Source of the DNA: Bernardetiaceae bacterium
GTDB lineage: Bacteria; Bacteroidota; Bacteroidia; Cytophagales; Bernardetiaceae
Reading direction: 5' to 3'
Assembly (NCBI GenBank): GCA_020832465.1
Contig: JAFIER010000039.1
Span: 1-64,000, forward strand
DNA length: 64,000 nucleotides
Position numbers and translations under genes: made by a program. Below, one piece after another: positions 54,363-62,443 of this stretch; the first letter of the stretch is position 1, and every line of letters begins with the position of its first letter. The notes beneath the pieces were generated by a model. It was not told the origin of the DNA, ran no database searches, and saw only the letters and a list, made by a program, of their open reading frames with translations.

Positions 54363-54432
54363 ATGCCGCTTAAAAAAGTAGCAAAAAACTGTTTTTAGTG
54401 AACATTAAAAGCGGTCTTTCCGTTGTTTGGAT

Positions 54433-54873
54433 ATGAAGCAAGTATTTAAAAATCCATTCGGGCTTTTCTACGATTTAGAAGCAGAAGATATTAGTCATTG
54501 CCTACTCGCTTATTGGAAAGGATTTTACGAGTTAAATAACCCAAAAGCAATAGAGGCTTTAAATTTTTGCCTTGATTACGTAGAGCAACATCAAATCAAA
54601 GTATTGATATCTGATCATGCAGAGGTAGAAGTGCTACCACAGGCTATGTTAGATTATTTGGATAATACGTGGTATCCGCGGATTATTGGTGGCGGTTTGA
54701 AAGTAGAAATTTATGTCGATTCGCAAGATTTTACGGGTAGCTTGTCTATTGAAGAAATGTTCTTAAAAGTAAACGAAAAAGCAAGCGAACTCGTAACTAT
54801 TAAAGTACAAGATGTTGAAGAAGCATTGAAGCAAGCGCAACACTTTGTAAGGGTTTTACAAGAAATAGAGTAG
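54433..54873 (+). CDS. STAS/SpoIIAA-like protein, first of a tandem pair (146 residues)
   Basis: Begins MKQVFKNPFGLFYDLEAEDI. The pattern KVLISDHAEVEVLPQAMLDY then NTWYPRIIGGGLKVEIYVDS then GSLSIEEMFLKV matches a family of small Bacteroidota alpha/beta proteins with a STAS/SpoIIAA-like fold (strand-helix, W/N-x-x-x-P, strand, SIE). No enzymatic residues evident. It is about half identical in pattern to the next gene (HC.L.Y.KGFYE.N.P, WYP, SIEE/AVEE). The ATG at 54433 is preferred to a TTG six bases earlier. Confidence 0.72.
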   Translation: MKQVFKNPFGLFYDLEAEDISHCLLAYWKGFYELNNPKAIEALNFCLDYVEQHQIKVLISDHAEVEVLPQAMLDYLDNTWYPRIIGGGLKVEIYVDSQDFTGSLSIEEMFLKVNEKASELVTIKVQDVEEALKQAQHFVRVLQEIE

Positions 54874-54886
54874 TAAGTTGAATGAT

Positions 54887-55321
54887 ATGGAAAAAATCTT
54901 TGACAACAAAAATGCGATTCTTTATAATCTGAGTAGTAAAGTTCCGCATTGTATGCTTGGATACTATAAGGGATTTTACGAGGCTAACGATCCTGAGGTT
55001 ATGCGAGTCCTTGAGTTTTGTCTTACTTATGTACCAGAGCATAATATTCAAATTTTGATTTCCGACCATAGCAAACTCGAGTCTGCTTCGGAAGATATTT
55101 ATGAGTATTCAACCCAGATTTGGTATCCGCATCTTATCAAACACGGCTTACTTGCCGAGATTTATATTGATGCTGAAGATTTTATGGGGCGGCTTGCTGT
55201 AGAAGAGCTTTTCGAACAGATTAAGCAAAGCAAGCAAGAAGACTTCATTACGATCAAAGTAGAAACTTTAGAAGAGGCTAAAAAGCAGGCAAAGCAACTT
55301 TTAGAAGCTGTAAATCGTTAA
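54887..55321 (+). CDS. STAS/SpoIIAA-like protein, second of a tandem pair (144 residues)
   Basis: Begins MEKIFDNKNAILYNLSSKVP. Paralogous along its whole length to the gene that ends 13 bases earlier: PHCMLGYYKGFYEANDPEVM, IQILISDHSKLESASEDIYE, TQIWYPHLIKHGLLAEIYID. Tandem duplication is the simplest origin. The two products may form a heterodimer (inference). Its stop at 55321 is one base from the stop of the convergent RqcH gene. Confidence 0.72.
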   Translation: MEKIFDNKNAILYNLSSKVPHCMLGYYKGFYEANDPEVMRVLEFCLTYVPEHNIQILISDHSKLESASEDIYEYSTQIWYPHLIKHGLLAEIYIDAEDFMGRLAVEELFEQIKQSKQEDFITIKVETLEEAKKQAKQLLEAVNR

Positions 55322-55322
55322 A

Positions 55323-56870
55323 TCAAGCGTCCCAAGGTTTAGGTTCTACCATCAAAACATCTTCTCTATCTACGATTACTTCTCCTGGTAAGCCGCCTTT
55401 GCGTTTTCTTACATTTTTTTTGGGTGTGCAAATAACGGGGCATAAAGAATCTGTTTTGAGTTTGGAGTAATAAGCAGCTAAAGCCGCAGCTTTTTCTATC
55501 AAGGCAGGTGGAAAATCCTTGCCCGCACGATATTTAATCACGACGTGAGAGCCGGGTACACCTCTGGCGTGAAGCCATAAGTCTTCCTTATAAGCATATT
55601 TTTGTGTGAGCAAATCATTATTAACTGCATTTTTTCCTACCCAAATTTGAAAATCTTGATACTCAAAAACTCGAAAAGGTAAGCCTTCTTGACTTTGCTG
55701 TGATGCGACTGCTGAGAGTTGATACTGTTTGGCATATTTGCGAAGCTCGCGCACCGATTCAATGTCTTGAATTTTATGAATATGCGAGTTTAGTTTGCTG
55801 ACCTCTCGTTCTTTTTTTGCGATATTCTCTTCTAATTTTCGAATTTCTTTTTTCTGATTTTTGGCCTTTCGGTAATAATTTTCGGCATTTTTTTGGGGTG
55901 AAATATTGCTTTTAAGTTTGATTTTGATGTTTTGGTTTTTATAAAAATCAAAAAGTTCGACCTCTTTTTTGTATTTATCAATCAGGTGCAAGTTTGCCAT
56001 AATAATATGGCCAATCTCCTCGTGGCGACTTTCGTGTATGAGTTCTTCGAGTTTTTCGCTATTTTTATTGATATAATTTTGTGCTTGATTTACCTTTTTC
56101 TCAAGACTTTTAAGCAGCGCCTGTCGTTCTTTTTGAATGGCATAACAGCTAATAAAATGGCGATAAAAGAAGTTTGCAGCTTCTATTGGGTCTTGTGTCT
56201 GGCAGAGTGTGCCCTCTTCTTTCCAAAGACGCAAGGCGGGCAGGCCGTCTTTGTCTTCTGTAATATAAAAAGTTGGTTTTGCTATCGTCTTGAGCATATT
56301 TTGGATTTTATGCCAGCTCTCTTCTGCAGGCTCTTCTTGACTTATAGCAAGTTGGGCTTTGAGTATTTTTCCGAAGGTAGGAAAAGTTTTATTTAAACCA
56401 TTGCTTTTAAAATATTCAAAAGTTTGCTCGATGGGGCGGTCAAAATTCAGGTTTTCCTCCCAGTCATTATCTAATTTTTTTTGAAAAATATCAGAGACCT
56501 CATTGCCCTCAAAAAGTAAAATATTGGAAGCACGCCCATACATTTTAAATACAAAAGTAAAACCTTCTTCTAAGCGAATAGCAAAGGCGCGTTCGTTCTG
56601 AAAAACTTTTACTTGCTCGACGAGTAAATCTTGAGCTTGCGTAAAAAGGTCTATGCTATTACGCTTTTTACGTGCAAAATTTTCAGGAAAAGAAAGACAG
56701 GCAGCTTCTGGGCGGAGTGAAGCCTTTATCCAAAATTCACGGTCAGGATTAGAGAAACCCATGATAAGTTCGTCCTTATCTTGGCTAAAGCAAGCGCTTA
56801 ATGCAAGCCCCTTCAAATGGCGATGAAGTGTTGCTGCTAAAGGGGCTAAAAAGTAATAGTTGTTGTGCAT
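55323..56870 (-). CDS. RqcH/NFACT family ribosome quality control protein
   Basis: A 515-residue NFACT protein, which in bacteria adds alanine tails to nascent chains on stalled 50S subunits. NFACT-N lies at residues 1-200 (FVFKMYGRASNILLFEGNEV), a coiled coil at about 230-370 (LLKSLEKKVNQAQNYINKNS; NYYRKAKNQKKEIRKLEENI), and NFACT-R at the C-terminus with VFEYQDFQIWVGKNAVNNDL, the hallmark DLWLHARGVPGSHVVIK near residue 435, and KNVRKRKGGLPGEV. Length is slightly short for the family but complete. Confidence 0.9.
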   Translation of the reverse strand: MHNNYYFLAPLAATLHRHLKGLALSACFSQDKDELIMGFSNPDREFWIKASLRPEAACLSFPENFARKKRNSIDLFTQAQDLLVEQVKVFQNERAFAIRLEEGFTFVFKMYGRASNILLFEGNEVSDIFQKKLDNDWEENLNFDRPIEQTFEYFKSNGLNKTFPTFGKILKAQLAISQEEPAEESWHKIQNMLKTIAKPTFYITEDKDGLPALRLWKEEGTLCQTQDPIEAANFFYRHFISCYAIQKERQALLKSLEKKVNQAQNYINKNSEKLEELIHESRHEEIGHIIMANLHLIDKYKKEVELFDFYKNQNIKIKLKSNISPQKNAENYYRKAKNQKKEIRKLEENIAKKEREVSKLNSHIHKIQDIESVRELRKYAKQYQLSAVASQQSQEGLPFRVFEYQDFQIWVGKNAVNNDLLTQKYAYKEDLWLHARGVPGSHVVIKYRAGKDFPPALIEKAAALAAYYSKLKTDSLCPVICTPKKNVRKRKGGLPGEVIVDREDVLMVEPKPWDA

Positions 56871-56978
56871 AAAGCTATGAGTTAAAACCTATAAGTTTTG
56901 AAAATCAGGCTACAAATAATAAGCCTTGCGGGCAGTATTGTGTATAGCTTGTGATAGGATTGATTATTTATTTTCCAG

Positions 56979-57105
56979 ACCACTATAATACATTTTTCCA
57001 TAGCGTAGTGGGGTTTGCAGACCCTACCACGCTATGGAAAAATGAGCTTAGTAATAACATTTCTCAAAAAAATGTTATTACTGGTTGTTAAATGTTTAGT
57101 CGTAT
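56979..57105. mobile_element. MITE-like repeat family B, copy 4
   Basis: Ends ACCACTATAATACATT and AATGTTTAGTCGTATG surround CCATAGCGTAGTGGGGTTTG with its mirror AGACCCTACCACGCTATGG, and the AATAACATTTC/AAATGTTATT core. ATTTATTTT occurs just before the left end and directly after the right end (9 bases), possibly a target duplication in AT-rich DNA. Confidence 0.68.
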
Positions 57106-57113
57106 GATTTATT

Positions 57114-57806
57114 TTAGGCTTTTCTTTCATACTCACGCATCAGTAGTTGCAATTCGTTAATTAGTCTATCTACATCTTGCCTGCTTGTGCCGTTGTAATA
57201 CCCTCTAATTTTCCCTTCTTTATCTATCAATATAAAACGGTCGGAGTGGTCTAAGGAGGCGTAGCTTCCGCCATCTTCAATGGCTATAAAATAGCTACAT
57301 TTGGCAAGCTGATGAATTTGCTCTTTTTCGCCTGTAAAAAACATCCAATGCTTTGTATTTGCTTTATAAAGGGCTGCATATTTGCGCAATTTATAGGGTG
57401 TATCGTGCTCGGGGTCGATGCTAAAAGAAGCAATTCTAACATCTTCACGCTCTCCGAATGCTTCCTGCACACGTACTAATTCTGAGGACATTTGTGGACA
57501 AATATTTTGCGTACAGCGAGTCAAAATAAAATTTGCTACATAGATTTTACCTCGCATATCAGCTTCTTTCACTTGCTGGCTATCTTGATTGATAAGTTCA
57601 AAATGACGTACATGATGCACACTATCCTTAAAATTAGGCTCACAATCATTAGCTTCAATAAAGCCTGGGTCAAATTCTGGATTGCGTAAATCGTAATAAA
57701 TATCTAGTGTTGTGTATTCGTTTTCACCAGAATATACCAATATAATAAAAAATATGGGTACAATAAATATTGCACCTAAGATTAGCCATTTTTTCTTGTT
57801 TTGCAT
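57114..57806 (-). CDS. SCO1/SenC family protein
   Basis: A 230-residue membrane-anchored thioredoxin-fold protein, expected to deliver copper to cytochrome c oxidase. One N-terminal membrane helix (KWLILGAIFIVPIFFIILVY) precedes an extracytoplasmic domain. FILTRCTQNICPQMSSEL near residue 95 is the copper site, but the two Cys are separated by four residues rather than the usual three. SIDPEHDTPYKLRKYA and the late His in SLDHSDRFILIDKEGKIRGY are as expected. No oxidase genes are in the window. Confidence 0.86.
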   Translation of the reverse strand: MQNKKKWLILGAIFIVPIFFIILVYSGENEYTTLDIYYDLRNPEFDPGFIEANDCEPNFKDSVHHVRHFELINQDSQQVKEADMRGKIYVANFILTRCTQNICPQMSSELVRVQEAFGEREDVRIASFSIDPEHDTPYKLRKYAALYKANTKHWMFFTGEKEQIHQLAKCSYFIAIEDGGSYASLDHSDRFILIDKEGKIRGYYNGTSRQDVDRLINELQLLMREYERKA

Positions 57807-57921
57807 AATGTTATCAATAATTCTGAGGTTTTGAAATATAACTACAAAGATAAAAAAAAATCATAGCTTTTTGTTTTCTCAAAAAAAGCTAAACTTGAGG
57901 TTGCCCACCATGCTGTAAATA

Positions 57922-57968
57922 AAACAAACCTAAAAAATAGGCACTATTCCTATCTTTTAGGTTTGCTT
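57922..57968 (-). terminator. Terminator-like hairpin downstream of phhA
   Basis: On the minus strand GCAAACCTAAAA..ATAGG pairs with CCTAT..TTTTAGGTTTGT followed by TTTATTT. It lies about 170 bases after the phenylalanine hydroxylase stop and 116 bases upstream of the SCO1 start. Confidence 0.7.
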
Positions 57969-58137
57969 TCTCAAGGGGGCGCATTTTGAAACTACACTAC
58001 AGTTGGTGTTTGATGTAGGTGTCAAACAGGGCGAGCGTAGTTTTTGGGATATATAAGCTTATACTACCGAATCCATATAAAATGCCGCCTTCTTAGGTTA
58101 TTTTTTCATACGTTATAGCATAGATTTCACTAATTGC

Positions 58138-58890
58138 TTAGGCTGTAACAAGCATATTTTCGAGTGTAGCTTCAATTTCTGCAACGGACTCAAAAAGCTG
58201 TCTGTAGGAATCAATGACAAAATATTTTTCTTGAAAACGGTCTTTGATATAAGGTGTATGCATAATTTCTTTAACATCATAAGGTACGCGCTGTGGAATA
58301 TCGCTTTCAACACTATAGACGGACTCACCAGGTGAAGATAAAATTCCTGCACCATATATACGTAAGCCATCTGCGTCATTGATAAGTCCGAACTCAACGG
58401 TGTACCAATATAATCGTGAGACAAACTCAATGGCATCGTCGTTTCCGATATGTTTTAAGGTCATACCGCTTAAAGCTTTTAAAAAGGCACAAAAATCGTG
58501 GTTCGTAAGAATAGGTACGTGTCCGAATACATCGTGAAACATATCAGGCTCTTCGAGGTAATCGAGCTGTTCCATTTTGCGCAACCAAGTAGTAGCGGGG
58601 AATTGCTTATTTTCTAAAAATTCAAAAAATGGCTTGTTATCAATTAGCCCTGGTACAACGGTGAGGCTCCAGCCTGTAGCTGCTTTGAGCTGTTCGTTTA
58701 CCTCTTCAAATCTTGGAATTTCGTTGGGCTTAAATCCTACTTTTTTTATGCCATCAAAATAGGCTTGTGCAGCTCGCCCTGGCAGTACTTTTTGCTGACG
58801 CTCGTAGAGCATCTGCCATATTAATTGGTCTTGTTCGGTATATGCCTCATAATTTTGCATGAGTGCATCTTTGGCAGCGGTGTAATCCAT
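58138..58890 (-). CDS. phhA: Phenylalanine 4-hydroxylase (biopterin-dependent)
   Basis: A 250-residue iron enzyme turning phenylalanine into tyrosine with a tetrahydropterin. GWSLTVVPGLIDNKPFFEFL near residue 73 and the hallmark PDMFHDVFGHVPILTNHDF near 115 (two Fe-binding His) are followed by YWYTVEFGLI near 161 (Fe-binding Glu) and YGAGILSSPGESVYSV near 177. The regulatory domain of the animal enzyme is absent, as usual for bacteria. No pterin carbinolamine dehydratase gene is adjacent. Confidence 0.95.
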   Translation of the reverse strand: MDYTAAKDALMQNYEAYTEQDQLIWQMLYERQQKVLPGRAAQAYFDGIKKVGFKPNEIPRFEEVNEQLKAATGWSLTVVPGLIDNKPFFEFLENKQFPATTWLRKMEQLDYLEEPDMFHDVFGHVPILTNHDFCAFLKALSGMTLKHIGNDDAIEFVSRLYWYTVEFGLINDADGLRIYGAGILSSPGESVYSVESDIPQRVPYDVKEIMHTPYIKDRFQEKYFVIDSYRQLFESVAEIEATLENMLVTA

Positions 58891-58985
58891 AATTTGTGTA
58901 ATTTTGTGTGTGTAAAATAATTGTGTTGTGTTTGTGTTGTTATTGCATATAAAGGACTATTGCTTTGCATGGCTAAATGCGTAGG

Positions 58986-60248
58986 CTAATCTTTTTTGTC
59001 CGAGTTTTCATCGTTATTAGGCGCGGCTTCAATTTCTTGAATAATTTTCTGAATAACTTCTTGCTCAAAACCTGTAATTTCTTGTATTAAATCCAAGTTT
59101 TTTGAAGTACTGCTATATAAAAACTCAATGAAGCGTCTTTGCTCTTCTTCTCTGCGTTTTTGCTCCTCTTCTCTGCGTTTTTGCTCTTTTTCTCGGAGCT
59201 TTTGCTCTTCTTCTCGGAGTCTTTGCTCTTCTTCTCGGCGTAGTTTTTCTTGAAATGTAGTTGCCTCTTTTTCCGCTAAACGCTTTTTTTCCAGTGCTAT
59301 TTGTTCTTTCAATTGCTTCAGGATTAGTCCTGTCTCTATGTTTTCGTGCAGTATTTTTTCTTTTTCAGATTCTATTTTGGCAACTTGATTTTTGAGTCTC
59401 TCGATTTGATTTTCGTAGGTTTGAAAATCGTTGAATAACATGTTTTCTTGTTCCATTTTTTCTTTGATTTGGGTGTCTTGAAATGCAGTAATTAAACGAT
59501 TGACTATTGGACGTAAAGTTTCGGCGTAGTCTAATTCGTTTAAACTAAGAAGAAAAAATTTTTCTTCTTTATCTCTAATACGCCTATCAAAAAGGCTCAA
59601 AAGCATATCTAACTCGTCACGCCATAGGGATTTATCTCGAATAGCAGGCAGGTTAAATATGTAAATTTTTGTAGTAAGGCTATCAACAAAAGGCTCTTTA
59701 AGGGTTAAATAAGTGCCGCTGTGCATATCTTTACAAGTTGTATCGATCTGTAAAGCGAGCGTATTTTCTAAAGTTTCGAGCCCGTCTCCTAAAAAGTAAA
59801 TACCAATAATGGGTAGCCCTACTTTGTATTCTATACCATTTTTTCGTTCTTTGATTACATAAGCCTGCTCATCTTGAAACTGCCTACCTATATAATTCCT
59901 AAATGTCATGATTTCATCAGGACGATGTGCTTTTTGTATTTCTATTACAACGATTTGCATGCCCTCTTCAGTTCGTATCTCAGCCGAAAAATCAAGACGC
60001 GCTATGGTTAAAGAAGTACGTTGTGAGATACTTGCTGAACCTGATAGTTTAGAATTCTCTGTATTTTTTTGAATTTTTTTAGAGTACTCTTTTGTACGAG
60101 GTTTGAGCGATATAACCTCTGTGCCTAAAATGATAGAAATAATCTGTTTGGCTATTTCTAAGTCGTCCATTAAATATTTAAAAACAACATCATATATTGC
60201 ACTTGCAGCTTTTACGCCTTCTCTTCCTGCTTGATGATGATTTTGCAT
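58986..60248 (-). CDS. Rpn/PD-(D/E)XK nuclease family transposase-like protein
   Basis: A 420-residue protein. VKAASAIYDVVFKYLMDDLE opens the family (PD-(D/E)XK transposase, TIGR01784-like). Catalytic-type residues lie in IARLDFSAEIRTEEGMQIVV and VIEIQKA near residues 85-108 (D...ExQ). KIYIFNLPAIRDKSLWRDEL follows. Residues about 280-385 are coiled coil with near-exact 7-residue repeats (KRREEEQ, RLREEEQ, KLREKEQ). Rpn relatives promote RecA-independent recombination in enterobacteria. No inverted repeats flank it, so it is not an intact IS. Confidence 0.85.
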   Translation of the reverse strand: MQNHHQAGREGVKAASAIYDVVFKYLMDDLEIAKQIISIILGTEVISLKPRTKEYSKKIQKNTENSKLSGSASISQRTSLTIARLDFSAEIRTEEGMQIVVIEIQKAHRPDEIMTFRNYIGRQFQDEQAYVIKERKNGIEYKVGLPIIGIYFLGDGLETLENTLALQIDTTCKDMHSGTYLTLKEPFVDSLTTKIYIFNLPAIRDKSLWRDELDMLLSLFDRRIRDKEEKFFLLSLNELDYAETLRPIVNRLITAFQDTQIKEKMEQENMLFNDFQTYENQIERLKNQVAKIESEKEKILHENIETGLILKQLKEQIALEKKRLAEKEATTFQEKLRREEEQRLREEEQKLREKEQKRREEEQKRREEEQRRFIEFLYSSTSKNLDLIQEITGFEQEVIQKIIQEIEAAPNNDENSDKKD

Positions 60249-60560
60249 AAAATCTAAAAACTTAATTGGCTAAAATTTCTTGCATAGCTATTGATAAAAG
60301 CAATATACAAAAATTCAAAGAAACATAATACAAACTATGCTTAGTTTTGCAAAAAAAATGAGCCTTACATTTTTTTACAACTGAAAATACCAGCCTATAT
60401 AGATAAAATCTTGAAAAACAGAATAATTATACTGAAAAGGTAGGATATTGATATGATTATGGTAGAATTTTGCAATAAATATATTTTTTTATTTTGTAAG
60501 TTTGTATCATATCAAAACAGATATTTTATTCACACATTATAAACACACATCTTAATTATC
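60249..60560. promoter_or_regulatory. Intergenic promoter region before aldehyde dehydrogenase
   Basis: No gene. TAAGTTTG at 60497-60504 matches the -7 box, with TTTG at 60469-60472 (24-base spacer, longer than ideal). The rest is AT-rich and shows no repeat-family element. Confidence 0.45.
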
Positions 60561-62084
60561 ATGGAACAAACCGCAGAAGCCACAACAGTATTGGCAAGAC
60601 CTGAATTTAAAGAAAAGTATGACAATTTTATCGGTGGTAAATTTGTCCCACCTGCTAATGGTCAATATTTCGATGCGATTTCACCGCTCGATGGCAAACC
60701 ATTTACAAAAGTAGCTCGCTCTACGAAAGAAGACATCGAGATGGCACTTGACTCTGCACACGAAGCTGCCAAAACTTGGAATCATACTTCCGCTACCGAA
60801 CGCTCAAACCTATTGCTCAAAATTGCAGATGTCATTGAGCAAAACCTTGAATACCTTGCAAGAGTAGAAACCGTAGATAATGGCAAAGCTGTAAGAGAAA
60901 CACTGGCTGCTGACCTTCCCCTTTGCGTCGATCATTTTCGTTATTTTGCTGGTGTAATTCGCGCTGAAGAAGGTAGTATTGCCGAATTAGATGCTAATAC
61001 TGTTTCTATCAATGTTAAAGAACCCATTGGCGTAGTAGGGCAAATTATTCCTTGGAACTTTCCCCTTCTCATGGCGACTTGGAAAATCGCACCCGCACTC
61101 GCTGCTGGTAATTGCACTATCGTAAAGCCCGCAGAGCAAACTCCTGCAAGTATTATGGTACTCATGGAGCTTATTCAAGATATTTTGCCACCAGGCGTAC
61201 TGAATGTTGTCAATGGTTTTGGTGTAGAAGCGGGTAAGCCGCTCGCAAGCTCAAGCCGTATTGGTAAGATTGCCTTTACAGGCGAAACTACTACAGGGCG
61301 ACTCATTATGCAATATGCTTCAGAAAACCTTATACCTGCTACAATGGAACTCGGTGGTAAATCACCTAATATCTTCTTCCCCTCAGTCATGGACGCTGAT
61401 GATGAGTTCTTGGATAAATGTATCGAGGGCGCAGTAATGTTTGCCTTAAATCAGGGAGAGGTCTGTACTTGTCCTTCTCGGATTTTGGTACACGAAAGCA
61501 TTTATGATAAGTTTATGGATCGTGTAATTGCACGTACTAAGGCTATTAAAATGGGTAATCCGCTTGATAAAACCGTTATGATGGGTGCGCAGGCCTCTAA
61601 TGACCAACGCGAAAAAATTCTCTCTTATTTTGATATTGGCAAACAAGAAGGTGCAGAAATTCTTACTGGTGGCAAAGCCTTCAATCAAAATAGTGGTCTT
61701 GAGGGCGGATACTACATCGAGCCTACAATTTTCAAAGGACATAATAAAATGCGTGTATTCCAAGAAGAAATATTCGGACCCGTTACCTCGGTTACGACTT
61801 TCAAAACTACGGAAGAAGCCATCGAAATTGCTAATGATACGCTCTACGGACTTGGCGCAGGCGTTTGGACAAGAGACGGACACGAACTCTACACCGTACC
61901 GCGCGCTATCAAAGCTGGGCGTGTTTGGGTAAATTGCTACCACAACTACCCCGCACACGCACCTTTTGGTGGATACAAAAAATCTGGTTTTGGGCGTGAG
62001 AATCATTTGATGATGCTCAACCATTACCGTCAGAACAAAAACATGCTTATCTCTTACGATAAGAACAAACTCGGTTTCTTTTAA
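60561..62084 (+). CDS. NAD(P)-dependent aldehyde dehydrogenase
   Basis: A 507-residue ALDH oxidising aldehydes to acids, close to the bacterial AldA/ExaC-type (acetaldehyde) group. [20 protein letters not shown] near residue 162 and [15 protein letters not shown] near 235 are the cofactor blocks. Catalytic Glu is in [13 protein letters not shown] near 260 and Cys in [14 protein letters not shown] near 303. [20 protein letters not shown] and [12 protein letters not shown] complete the fold. Monocistronic, with a hairpin terminator. Confidence 0.93.
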   Translation: MEQTAEATTVLARPEFKEKYDNFIGGKFVPPANGQYFDAISPLDGKPFTKVARSTKEDIEMALDSAHEAAKTWNHTSATERSNLLLKIADVIEQNLEYLARVETVDNGKAVRETLAADLPLCVDHFRYFAGVIRAEEGSIAELDANTVSINVKEPIGVVGQIIPWNFPLLMATWKIAPALAAGNCTIVKPAEQTPASIMVLMELIQDILPPGVLNVVNGFGVEAGKPLASSSRIGKIAFTGETTTGRLIMQYASENLIPATMELGGKSPNIFFPSVMDADDEFLDKCIEGAVMFALNQGEVCTCPSRILVHESIYDKFMDRVIARTKAIKMGNPLDKTVMMGAQASNDQREKILSYFDIGKQEGAEILTGGKAFNQNSGLEGGYYIEPTIFKGHNKMRVFQEEIFGPVTSVTTFKTTEEAIEIANDTLYGLGAGVWTRDGHELYTVPRAIKAGRVWVNCYHNYPAHAPFGGYKKSGFGRENHLMMLNHYRQNKNMLISYDKNKLGFF

Positions 62085-62106
62085 GCCGATAGCCTAGATT
62101 AGAAAG

Positions 62107-62147
62107 TAAAACTGACAGTTTTTGCAAAACTGTTAGTTTTATTTTTT
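62107..62147 (+). terminator. Terminator after aldehyde dehydrogenase, AACTGTTAG type
   Basis: AAAACTGACAGTTTT, TGC loop, AAAACTGTTAGTTTT, then ATTTTTT, 23 bases past the stop. The stem matches the MITE core sequence class. Confidence 0.82.
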
Positions 62148-62258
62148 GAGATATTAAGCTATTTCTTAGAAGCATAGATTTTCCAGTTTTTATTGTAAAT
62201 CTATCATACTTAAGATTTTTGCTTGCCCAACTTTATTCATTGTAACGATGATTATACT

Positions 62259-62297
62259 GAAACCTACAAGAATTTTTCTTGTGGGTTTTTATTTTGC
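62259..62297 (+). terminator. Second terminator-like hairpin
   Basis: AAACCTACAAGAA and TTCTTGTGGGTTT around TTT, followed by TTATTTT. The 110 bases before it contain no recognisable gene, so it is either a backup terminator or the end of an unrecognised short RNA. Confidence 0.65.
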
Positions 62298-62310
62298 TCA
62301 TAAGATGATG

Positions 62311-62424
62311 AATATTTTCTATAGCATCGTGAGGTTTGCAAATCCTACGCTATGGAAAAAAGGGCTTAGAAATAACATCTCTCAAAGAAATGTTATTTCT
62401 ATCTAGCGAATGTATAGTAGTATG
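62311..62424. repeat. MITE-like repeat family B, decayed copy
   Basis: CTATAGCATCGTGAGGTTTG with CAAATCCTACGCTATGG, GGGCTTAGAAATAACATCTC with AAGAAATGTTATTTCT, and right end CTAGCGAATGTATAGTAGTA. The left end is degenerate. Confidence 0.62.
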
Positions 62425-62443
62425 ATTTAAGACTTATAAATTC

